From assembly GCF_013283795.1 (NCBI RefSeq), contig NZ_JABSOD010000008.1, positions 111,063-175,062 on the forward strand: a stretch of 64,000 bases of DNA, written 5' to 3'. Positions within the stretch are counted from its first letter, which is position 1. Every line of letters starts with the position of its first letter. Positions 32,872 through 40,381 of this stretch are shown in pieces. The position numbers and the translations under genes are program-made. Origin of the DNA: Rheinheimera lutimaris. Lineage in GTDB: Bacteria > Pseudomonadota > Gammaproteobacteria > Enterobacterales > Alteromonadaceae. The notes under the pieces were generated by a model. The model searched no databases. It saw nothing but the letters and a program-made list of their open reading frames with translations, and was not told the DNA's origin.

Positions 32872-34668
32872 TTAGTGACGGCTACTGCTGCTTTTGGCAG
32901 CGGTGGCAATAAAGCGCTCCATTTCGGCCTCAAGAATTTCCAGCGGCAGCGCACCATTGGCTAATAACGCATCATGAAACGCCCTGATGTCGAAGTTGTT
33001 GCCCAGCGCCAGCTCCGCTTTGGCGCGCAGCTGGCGAATTTTAATTTCACCCATTTTGTACGACAGCGCCTGGCCGGGCCAGGAGATATAGCGGTCTACC
33101 TCGGCGCGCACATTGGCTTGTGATAACGAGGTGTTGCTTGATAAAAAGTCCAGCGCTTGCTGGCGGCTCCAGCCCTGCGAGTGAATGCCGGTGTCGATCA
33201 CCAGCCGGCAGGCGCGCCACATTTCATAGCTGAGACGGCCAAATTGTTGATAAGCGTTTTCATACACGCCCATTTCCACGCCAAGCCGTTCGGCATACAA
33301 GCCCCAGCCTTCGCCATAGGCGCTTAAATATAAATTACGCCGAAACTGTGGCACATTTTCCAGCTCTTGTGACAAAGCGCTTTGTAAGTGGTGGCCAGGT
33401 ACCGACTCGTGCAGCGTTAAGGCCACCAGTTCATACAAGGGCCGCTGATCCAATGAGTCGGTATTAAGCCAATAGGCACCGCCACGGGTGCCGCCAATCG
33501 CGGCTGAATTATAAGAGGCGGTGGTGTAGTTCGGCGCGATTTCGGCCGGTACCGGTACCACACCATAAGGCAGGCGTGGCAGCTTGCCGAAAAACTCCGG
33601 CAGGCGGTAGTCAATGCGCTTGGCAATGTAAGAGGCTTCTTTTAGTAACTCACGCGGCGTGCTGGCATAAAACTGCGGATCGGTGCGTAAAAAGTGGGTA
33701 AAGTCGGCAAAACTGCCGCTAAAGCCGCTTTGTTTTATCAATTCGTCCATTTCAGCGCGGATACGTTTTACTTCAGCCAGGCCGGTGTTGTGGATCTCAG
33801 CCGGGTCCATATCCAGGGTAACGTAAGTGTTTATAGTATGGCGGTAATAGGCTTTGCCGTTGGGTAATTGCTCTGCCGCTAAGCTGACAGTGGCAGCCTG
33901 CATGTAATCGCCTTCGAGAAAATCGGCTAACCGTGCAAATGCCGGTAATGCAACCTGCGCAATAGCCTGTTTTGCGGCATATTGCAGCTGCTGTTGTTCG
34001 GCTTTGGAAAACGCCGCCGGCAGCTCTTTAAACGGCTGGTACAGGCTGCTTTGCTCCGGGTCGTTGTACACCTGTGCCCGCACCGTGGGGGCTATGCCCT
34101 GAATAACAATTTTCGGCAATACAAAGCCGTCTTTTATACCCTGACGCATATTATTGATGTTCTCATCAAAGTAGCGGCCAAAATCCTTGATGCGACTGAT
34201 ATAGTCTTGATAATCAGTTACTTTCGGCATGGCCAAGCCACTGCTGGCATCTAACGCCAGACTCCAGAAACTGTAAAAGGTATTGGCCGGAATGCGATCC
34301 AGAAACAGTTGGTTGGCTTGAATCGAATTGCGCAGCACCCAGCTAAGCAACTGATGATTAACCCGGTCGGCATCGCTTAATTGTTCCGGCGCAATCGCCT
34401 CCAGCCGCTTCAGCAGCTTTTGCTCGCTGGCCAGACGCCGCGCACGGTCTGCCGCTGTAACACCCGGCAAGCGGTCATTGTAGCCGGCCAACCCCATGCG
34501 GCCGGCGGTAACCGGATCTTCCTGCAGGCTGTATTGCCAGTGATCGTCAATCACCTGCTGCAGTTGCTCCGTTGCAGTAGCGGCCAAAATGGCCGGGGCT
34601 GCGGCCAATAAAGCCAGACTAAATAAAACATGCGTTAATAACGTTATAAGTTTACGGGACCTGAGCAC
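32872..34668 (-). CDS. DUF885 family metallohydrolase, exported
   Basis: A 598-residue protein with a Sec signal peptide (LITLLTHVLFSLALLAAAPAILA). The DUF885 core contains H420-E421-x4-H426-H427 (TLHESVPGHHL), a zinc-peptidase-like site, and the downstream SAYGEGWGLYAERLG and YKMGEIKIRQLRAKAE motifs. These proteins are thought to be periplasmic peptidases or carboxypeptidases. It is monocistronic, ended by the terminator at 32820-32863. The sequence is intact and of normal length. Confidence 0.9.
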   Translation of the reverse strand: MLRSRKLITLLTHVLFSLALLAAAPAILAATATEQLQQVIDDHWQYSLQEDPVTAGRMGLAGYNDRLPGVTAADRARRLASEQKLLKRLEAIAPEQLSDADRVNHQLLSWVLRNSIQANQLFLDRIPANTFYSFWSLALDASSGLAMPKVTDYQDYISRIKDFGRYFDENINNMRQGIKDGFVLPKIVIQGIAPTVRAQVYNDPEQSSLYQPFKELPAAFSKAEQQQLQYAAKQAIAQVALPAFARLADFLEGDYMQAATVSLAAEQLPNGKAYYRHTINTYVTLDMDPAEIHNTGLAEVKRIRAEMDELIKQSGFSGSFADFTHFLRTDPQFYASTPRELLKEASYIAKRIDYRLPEFFGKLPRLPYGVVPVPAEIAPNYTTASYNSAAIGGTRGGAYWLNTDSLDQRPLYELVALTLHESVPGHHLQSALSQELENVPQFRRNLYLSAYGEGWGLYAERLGVEMGVYENAYQQFGRLSYEMWRACRLVIDTGIHSQGWSRQQALDFLSSNTSLSQANVRAEVDRYISWPGQALSYKMGEIKIRQLRAKAELALGNNFDIRAFHDALLANGALPLEILEAEMERFIATAAKSSSSRH

Positions 34669-34776
34669 GGGTGTTCTCCAGACTAATCAAAGGGCTGCGT
34701 TTTATCGCTTTACCTTAGCATGACAGCGCTGAAAGCAGGCAATTTTCTAACCCATGCGGTAAACGGTTGAGCGCAT

Positions 34777-34832
34777 TCCTGCCCTCACCCTACGGGCCAG
34801 CGGAGCTGTTCCAAATCGTTCCTAACCATTTG
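34777..34832. repeat. Left boundary repeat of the AT-rich island
   Basis: The first 35 bases (34777-34811, TCCTGCCCTCACCC then TACGGGCCAGCGGAGCTGTTC) are identical to 39852-39886. A partial hairpin follows (CAAAT...ATTTG). It belongs to the dispersed hairpin family also seen at 44671, 46905 and 48094. Base composition changes to AT-rich just to its right. Confidence 0.8.
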
Positions 34833-34879
34833 ACAAAAATGGCAAGTAGCAGTCCGCCGCAAACACCACGGGAGAAGTA

Positions 34880-35626
34880 TCAATCAAGATCGTCGATAAA
34901 AGCAGGAAGCTGATTAAACCTTTTCAATAGCGAACGTATACGAGCGTTTAACTTAAGGTATTTGGAATAGACTTTTGGATTGCCATAGTGCTCTTCCAAC
35001 TTGGATAGCGTGATCCGGCTCATCTTGTGCAGCTTTTCTAAATTCTCTCTTCCTTCACCTCGTTGAAATAGATAAATACTTTCAGTATTTAGTACATCTT
35101 CAATGCGATTTGAGCAATCCACACCGAAGAAACCATCACCATAGTTGGTAAAACCGATACTTAATAAACCATTTTCACCCGTAAAATGCTCTACAATACT
35201 CCGGTCAAAAATAACTCTTGGCCAATCTGCATATTGGCTTTCAAGTTCATAGGCTTTAATCATAGCCGGGCCAAAGACGCCATCCGCTCGATGGTATAGC
35301 TTTCCATAAGCCATGCCGCCTCGTAGAGCGATAGCTTGGTTCAGATACGTATCCTGCAGCATTTTTACAGTAGCAGTAACCAGGATGTTCGATGCTTCTG
35401 CAACATCCTCGTTTTTAACTTCGATAGAGAGCACGATGCAATCGCTAAATGTAGTGGCAATAGGGCTGCTACCAATTTTTTCCATGTAATCCTTGCTGGA
35501 TTTAAGCTCACGCTTAATTTTTCGGATAACTTGATGAACGGCATCACAATTTTCTCCCTTTACCAAGGCCGAAAAGCCCAAAATATCAAGGAAAAGGCAG
35601 AGTCTGTTTTGGTAGGTGTGGCTCAT
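34880..35626 (-). CDS. Class III-type nucleotide cyclase, Pycsar-like
   Basis: A 248-residue protein. FLDILGFS carries D14 and TTFSDCIVLS carries D62, the spacing of the two metal-binding aspartates of class III cyclases; LRGGMAYGKLYH (R102) and VFGPAMIKAYELES...PRVIFD follow. This pattern is, to my recollection, that of the uridylate/cytidylate cyclases of Pycsar anti-phage systems. No TIR or membrane effector is adjacent, which a classical Pycsar locus would have. The ATG overlaps the stop of a 45-codon ORF. The C-terminal ~60 residues are basic and helical. Confidence 0.7.
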   Translation of the reverse strand: MSHTYQNRLCLFLDILGFSALVKGENCDAVHQVIRKIKRELKSSKDYMEKIGSSPIATTFSDCIVLSIEVKNEDVAEASNILVTATVKMLQDTYLNQAIALRGGMAYGKLYHRADGVFGPAMIKAYELESQYADWPRVIFDRSIVEHFTGENGLLSIGFTNYGDGFFGVDCSNRIEDVLNTESIYLFQRGEGRENLEKLHKMSRITLSKLEEHYGNPKVYSKYLKLNARIRSLLKRFNQLPAFIDDLD

Positions 35627-35760
35627 TTCTTACTGCCTAAAGTAGCTACGTTTTCGTAACCAGTATCAGTTAAATGGAAATCAAAACCGCCCATGTCATA
35701 CAGCATCGCTTTAGGTATGTTGTACAGCACGAGCACAGATTTACAAAGAGTGTCAGGCAT
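35623..35760 (-). CDS. Small ORF coupled to the cyclase
   Basis: A 45-codon frame starting at ATG 35760 and ending in TGA that overlaps the cyclase ATG (ATGA). Sequence starts MPDTLCKSVLVLYNIPKAML and contains GGFDFHLTDTGYEN, which reads like real protein rather than a shadow. No strong ribosome site is visible. It could be an upstream component, or the remnant or re-initiation leader of a longer gene. No known family. Confidence 0.4.
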   Translation of the reverse strand: MPDTLCKSVLVLYNIPKAMLYDMGGFDFHLTDTGYENVATLGSKK

Positions 35761-35773
35761 GTAGTTCAGATGC

Positions 35774-36007
35774 TCATTCGCCTTTCTTGTGCTTGTGGGG
35801 CTTTAAATCAGGGTGACCCTTCTTTTTCTCTGGCGTAACACGCTGGCGTTTATCTGGCGTGCCATCTTCATTTTTTCTTTTTGGGCCTGGCTTAATACTC
35901 ACATTTAACTCCCTGCACTTGTCGCTCTGTTTGAAAAATGAACAGATAAGATAGTGATGCCGTTGATATAACTCAAGAACAAGTGGCAATAATTCCATTA
36001 GACTCAA
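35774..36007 (-). CDS. Small basic protein of unknown function
   Basis: Up to 77 residues; a shorter start (MELLPL) is possible. The first half is hydrophobic/helical, the second half is a Lys/Arg/Pro/His-rich tail (GPKRKNEDGTPDKRQ, HKHKKGE) suited to nucleic acid binding. It is 13 bases upstream of the 45-codon ORF and in the same direction, so it may be first in the cyclase operon. I do not recognise it. Confidence 0.4.
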   Translation of the reverse strand: MSLMELLPLVLELYQRHHYLICSFFKQSDKCRELNVSIKPGPKRKNEDGTPDKRQRVTPEKKKGHPDLKPHKHKKGE

Positions 36008-36089
36008 TTAGTGAAATTAGGGCAAAGAAACCTGAAACTGAGTAAACAGGTGGAATCGCCGCCCTAATAATCAAAGGAAATCCACGCAA

Positions 36090-36491
36090 TTAAATCTTGG
36101 CAAACGCATGTGAAAAGTGCTTTTGATGTTTGTGAAATCGCTGCCCGCCGGCTGCATTTAAACGTTTTTGATTACAGTTGAAAGGCTTGATTACGTAACC
36201 CCAATTACCCTTTTGTGAGAAGTAGATCACGTAGTCGATTTTGGTATCAGTGTTTTTCCACTGGTTCTTCACCAGAACGGTATCATCAGTGGCTTCCAGT
36301 GACTTTATCTGAACCCGATAAAACACATGGCCGTCAGAAATGACCAAATCAGTTTTGCGACCATGGTCTAAAGCTGGGTGAAATACTTCCCAGCCATCAT
36401 TCATAAAGAGGCTGGCGGCATATTGCTCAAAAGAGTGGCTTTGGTAATGACGATGTTGTTCTGAAGCTAAAACAGAGGTTTTAAGTGGCAT
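36090..36491 (-). CDS. PD-(D/E)XK-like nuclease
   Basis: A 133-residue protein with a nuclease-like core: E22 in the first helix, GWEVFHPALDHGRKTD48, then FYRVQIK with Q61 and K63, i.e. the E...D...(E/Q)xK pattern of the PD-(D/E)XK superfamily (Holliday-junction-resolvase or intron-endonuclease-like branch). The C-terminal part is rich in Asn, Lys and His. It lies 83 bases upstream of the small basic gene, same strand. Cellular role unknown; a place in the island's defence module is inferred. Confidence 0.65.
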   Translation of the reverse strand: MPLKTSVLASEQHRHYQSHSFEQYAASLFMNDGWEVFHPALDHGRKTDLVISDGHVFYRVQIKSLEATDDTVLVKNQWKNTDTKIDYVIYFSQKGNWGYVIKPFNCNQKRLNAAGGQRFHKHQKHFSHAFAKI

Positions 36492-36998
36492 AGTTAATCC
36501 AAAAATTAATGCCGCTGCGTGTTTTGTGGCTACATCGCTAACGACAGAGACAACCTTTTGGTTTGTCCCTAAATAATTTAAGAAGCACTATACAACGTAT
36601 CGTTTGTATCGAGCAGTAACGGAGGCCAGTCCCGAATTTCTGAGATATCCTCATACTCTTCGTTAATACTGCTATCAGCCCCTCAGGGGCGTGTTTCCAG
36701 TTCGGTTGTAAACTTAAACCAGACACTGACGTTCGTCAATACAGCCAAGCTAAAATGCATTTGCTACCTTGGCCAGGCAATAATCACACGCCTGCACCAA
36801 TGGAGGCTTGAAATCTGTCAAAGCGCTTTTCGCTCTCACTTGGAGTTCTGTAAATAAGTGTACTACTGAAAGCTTTGTAATCGTACATGGAAGAATTTTA
36901 ATGGCTTTAAGCCTACGATGTGATTAATCTAATCAATTAACTACTCTCAATTCTAAGCAGCCTAACCAAATTTTTAACTTGGCTCGGAGCAAATATTT
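36492..36998. other. Intergenic region of the island without a convincing gene
   Basis: About 500 bases between the divergent nuclease and helicase genes. One 62-codon minus frame exists but has no recognisable features. The helicase has GGAGC 9 bases before its ATG. Several AT-rich stretches (from 36870 on) can hold the helicase promoter, but no single -35/-10 pair is clearly best. No tRNA, hairpin array or repeat was seen here. Confidence 0.5.
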
Positions 36999-38978
36999 AT
37001 GTCTTCGTATTGTTATTACTCTCCCGAAGCTCACGACCTGCTCAAGGATACACCACTCTTTGGCGTCATAAATTCATTTGCAGACCAGCGACAAAAGCAA
37101 ATTTATATACTCAGACAGCCATTATCTAAAAATGACGCTACATATGACTATGAGAATTCCGTAGTGTTATTTACGTCTGGCATGAAACCTTGCTTCATAA
37201 ACCTTGGCGGAGACGAAGAGGAGTTTGAAGAGTTCACAGATGAGTTCACTGACGATTTATCTTATCTTTCAGAGAAGTTTAAATATAAAGACAAAATTGG
37301 TCGTAGAAAAAAATGGCAGGCTTTATTTGTAAGCAGCGACATTTCTAGCTTTAATTTCAGCTTAATCGAAACCGAAAATAGTTCAGAAAAAATCCTAAGC
37401 GACCTTATAACATCACTTGTTATTGGCAGCATAAACGATATATCTACAATAAATATTGATGCTGACAATTTACTAGACAAAGTAAAATCAAAAATAATCC
37501 TTTTTGATACCGACCAAACAGAATTTGTATTTAGAACCGGCGGTGATAAAAAATATATCATACAAGGACTTGCGGGTTCTGGGAAAACAGAACTCCTCCT
37601 TCATAAAATGAAGGAAATATATTCAAAGCGTGATTCAAAGATCGCATTCACTTGTTACAACAGAATACTTGCTTCATCAATGAAATCTCGAATTCCAGAC
37701 TTTTTTGATTTTATGAGAGTTGAAAAACAGATAGATTGGAATAACAAGCTTTTCTGTTTTCATGCATGGGGAAGTGGGAGAGATCCTTATTCAGGCATGT
37801 ACAGATATATATGTCACGCCTACGGAATAACATTCGGTACATTTCAAGCAGGAAGTTTTGACTATTTATGTCAAAAAGCAATTAAAGAAATAAATCAATT
37901 AACAACTGAATTTAATCAACTTTTTGACTATGTTTTCATTGATGAAAGCCAAGATTTTCCTGAAAGCTTTATTGAGCTTTGCTGCCTTGTCACATCAAAA
38001 AAAGTATATGTCGCGGGTGATGTATTCCAGAATATATTTAGCCCGATAGATGGGATGGTGTTTAAGTCTGACTTAGTACTAAGAAAGTGTTATCGCACAG
38101 ATCCTAGAAACTTAATGTTTTCTCATGCCCTCGGTATGGGGCTATTCGAAAGGCCGGTTCTAAGATGGTTGACTCAACAAGAGTGGGATGCTTGCGGCTA
38201 CAGATACTCCGAATCAAACGATAGAGTGCAGTTATCTAGGGCACCATTAAGAAGGTTTGAAGATATCCCTACTGAACATGCCAGTACCGTATTGCACACG
38301 ATTCCTAGCTATGCAGACACAACAGAGCAAATCTTACAAACAATAGAAGACATAATCAAAAGAAACAAGACTGCAACAATAGATGACTTTGCAGTCATAC
38401 TTCTAGATAGAGATCAGTATATCTACAACGTTATCAATGAAATAAGCAAAGGTATCTATGACAGGTTTAATTGGAAAGTAAATATCTCACATGAATCAAA
38501 GATGCGAGTTCCTGGTAGATTTTTTATATCCAACGTTAACAATGCGAAAGGCCTCGAGTTCCCTTTTGTAATCTGTGTAACATTCAACCTTAATAAAACA
38601 AGAACATTTCGAAATGCACTATACACGATGATGGCAAGGTCTTTTTTAGAAAGCCATCTGTTACTTGGCATTAATAGAGACAGCGAAGCATTTAAAAGCA
38701 TTGAAAACGGTTTGGCATTCATAAATAAAAACAATTTTATGGATGTTAGGCTGCCTGAACCAGTCGAAATTGAAAACCAGAGACAAATGATATTAGTCGA
38801 TGAGAAACCAACTCTGAAACAGCAAATCACGGATTTTTGTGTGGAGCGAGGGGCAACACCTCGTCATATTGCTAAAATGGTGGCAAAAGTAACAAAGAGT
38901 ATAGGTGACGATGATTATGATGAAGAATATCTCGAAAGATTGTTGGATCTCGAATTCTCGAGGACAAAACAATTTTGA
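36999..38978 (+). CDS. SF1 (UvrD/DUF2075-type) helicase-like ATPase
   Basis: A 659-residue protein. The N-terminal ~180 residues are unassigned. Walker A is GLAGSGKT (190-197), Walker B is VFIDESQDF with D315-E316, motif III-like VAGDVFQNIF, motif IV-like LRKCYRTDPRNL, and motif V/VI-like NNAKGLEFPFVICVT followed by YTMMARS. This is the set of a superfamily 1 helicase. Codons are AT-rich (AAA, ATA, AAT), unlike the flanking core genes, indicating transfer. The stop overlaps the TTG start of the next gene, so both act together. Role in anti-phage defence is inferred. Confidence 0.8.
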   Translation: MSSYCYYSPEAHDLLKDTPLFGVINSFADQRQKQIYILRQPLSKNDATYDYENSVVLFTSGMKPCFINLGGDEEEFEEFTDEFTDDLSYLSEKFKYKDKIGRRKKWQALFVSSDISSFNFSLIETENSSEKILSDLITSLVIGSINDISTINIDADNLLDKVKSKIILFDTDQTEFVFRTGGDKKYIIQGLAGSGKTELLLHKMKEIYSKRDSKIAFTCYNRILASSMKSRIPDFFDFMRVEKQIDWNNKLFCFHAWGSGRDPYSGMYRYICHAYGITFGTFQAGSFDYLCQKAIKEINQLTTEFNQLFDYVFIDESQDFPESFIELCCLVTSKKVYVAGDVFQNIFSPIDGMVFKSDLVLRKCYRTDPRNLMFSHALGMGLFERPVLRWLTQQEWDACGYRYSESNDRVQLSRAPLRRFEDIPTEHASTVLHTIPSYADTTEQILQTIEDIIKRNKTATIDDFAVILLDRDQYIYNVINEISKGIYDRFNWKVNISHESKMRVPGRFFISNVNNAKGLEFPFVICVTFNLNKTRTFRNALYTMMARSFLESHLLLGINRDSEAFKSIENGLAFINKNNFMDVRLPEPVEIENQRQMILVDEKPTLKQQITDFCVERGATPRHIAKMVAKVTKSIGDDDYDEEYLERLLDLEFSRTKQF

Positions 38979-39619
38979 CGGCATATATCTACAATAGGGT
39001 TCCTCAACACATAATTGACGGATTTCGTGCATCCAGAACTGTTTTTGACCATCTACACAATGTGTTTCAGGTATGTGAGTGCATTAATTATTACAGCGAG
39101 CTCAAAGCATCAAATTTACGTGATGGCTTCGATATAATCGTATTTGGCGCACATAATCCGAGAGTATTGGTTAGAAGAGCTAATGGGTTTAGCTGTATTC
39201 AACTTCCCTTTCAAATCATTGATGATGGGGAGACTATTTCACTTGTTCTCGAAGATTTCGGCGAAATAGTTGATGGAAGATTTACATCTCTAATGAGATC
39301 TGCTTTAAACACAGCATTGGACAGCAATATTTCTACGGACGAAATAGCACTCACCTTAGCAGAATCCTTTGGTTTAGATGTTCAGACAGCATGCCTTTAC
39401 TGCGATATTTTCTTTCACTTAGTGTCACAAGATCATGGCTACTTTAGGTTTGATGACGACGAGGAAAATCAGAATGGTGATATTCACCCGAGATTTCACT
39501 TAGATTTTTTTCTCAACAATACGTCGTCTTTTAAAATTGGGCTTGACCGCCCCATAGAAATCGAAGCCATCGTTTCGATGTTAGACCCATCTAAACCCAA
39601 ATGGTATTTACGAAAATGA
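38975..39619 (+). CDS. Unknown partner of the helicase
   Basis: A 214-residue protein starting at a TTG that overlaps the helicase TGA (TTGA, 38975-38978), so it is translated by coupling. Features: DGFDIIVFGAHNPRVLVRR (about residues 49-67), an acidic linker DDDEENQNGD (about 165-174), and HPRFHLDFFL just after. I do not recognise a family; the HPRFHLDF segment resembles a His-containing motif in some defence-associated proteins but this is only an impression. AT-rich like the helicase gene. Confidence 0.65.
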   Translation: MTAYIYNRVPQHIIDGFRASRTVFDHLHNVFQVCECINYYSELKASNLRDGFDIIVFGAHNPRVLVRRANGFSCIQLPFQIIDDGETISLVLEDFGEIVDGRFTSLMRSALNTALDSNISTDEIALTLAESFGLDVQTACLYCDIFFHLVSQDHGYFRFDDDEENQNGDIHPRFHLDFFLNNTSSFKIGLDRPIEIEAIVSMLDPSKPKWYLRK

Positions 39620-39948
39620 TTACTTGATAAGAGCATAAGTTACTTCAGAACATCTGCAAAAGCGGATTGAGACCCGCATTATCAACACTAAAAATAGAAG
39701 TTATTTCAAATTTCTGGCAATCACATAAAGATCAACTTGCTATAAATGTGCTACATACGCGCTACACCAACAAATTTAAGACATAAAAAAGGGCTCGATT
39801 TCAGCTAAGACCTTGATTTATATGGCATAACCGATAGGATTATTCGGACTGTCCTGCCCTCACCCTACGGGCCAGCGGAGCTGTTCAAAAACGTTCCTGA
39901 CGTTTTTGTCGAACCTAACGGTTCGCCTCCTACGGGGCTATAAACGCA

Positions 39949-39971
39949 AAAACCGCCGAAGTGGCGGTTTT
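39949..39971. terminator. Terminator-like hairpin in the tRNA-end repeat
   Basis: AAAACCGCC-N5-GGCGGTTTT, symmetric, so usable in both directions; short T-runs on both sides. It is the counterpart of the tRNA terminator at 40105-40130, in the copied unit. Confidence 0.6.
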
Positions 39972-40104
39972 GACGTTTATGGTGCACCCGATAGGATTGA
40001 CTCGCTACATCCTGTAGCTCGCCCTACGGGCGTTGCTCACGCAACGTCCAAAACGGCGGTCCTGCCGTTTTGTCGAACGCAGGTTCTCATCCACAGGTAC
40101 ACAA

Positions 40105-40130
40105 AACAAAAAACCGCCTGATTGGCGGTT
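40105..40130 (-). terminator. Terminator of tRNA-Arg
   Basis: AACCGCC/GGCGGTT stem with a 5-base loop followed on the minus strand by TTTTTTGTTTT. It ends transcription about 10 bases after the tRNA. Confidence 0.8.
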
Positions 40131-40138
40131 GTTTGTTT

Positions 40139-40215
<77 letters not shown>

Positions 40216-40381
40216 ACAATCTGCGAATAAGCAGAAGCTGCGCATTATAGACAGCCTTGCCCTGTGTGTCTATTGCCCGGCAGTGCGTTTTTTCAGCATT
40301 CAGTTCCAAATCACGTATTTACAAGCCTTAGCTGTAACAGCTAGAGTGATAACTCATTCAGCGTTGGTGTTACGACTTAAT

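Larger units (their letters stand above)
39823..40138. repeat. Two diverged ~158-bp tandem units carrying tRNA-Arg 3' ends
   Basis: The 19 bases TGGTGCACCCGATAGGATT that form the 3' end of the tRNA-Arg gene (40139-40157 on this strand) occur again at 39980-39998, and in degenerate form (TGGCATAACCGATAGGATT) at 39823-39841. The spacing is 157 and 159 bases. Each unit has the same order: tRNA end, CCCTACGGG, a hairpin with a TCCTG loop, TTTTGTCGAAC, and an AACCGCC/GGCGGTT terminator. The first unit contains the right copy (39852-39886) of the 35-bp island repeat. From 39620 to 39822 I see nothing coding. Confidence 0.75.

Noticed and set aside
36538-36726. A 62-codon minus-strand frame in the island gap
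   Set aside because: No family resemblance, no ribosome site and no coupling to a neighbour; composition is like random intergenic sequence.
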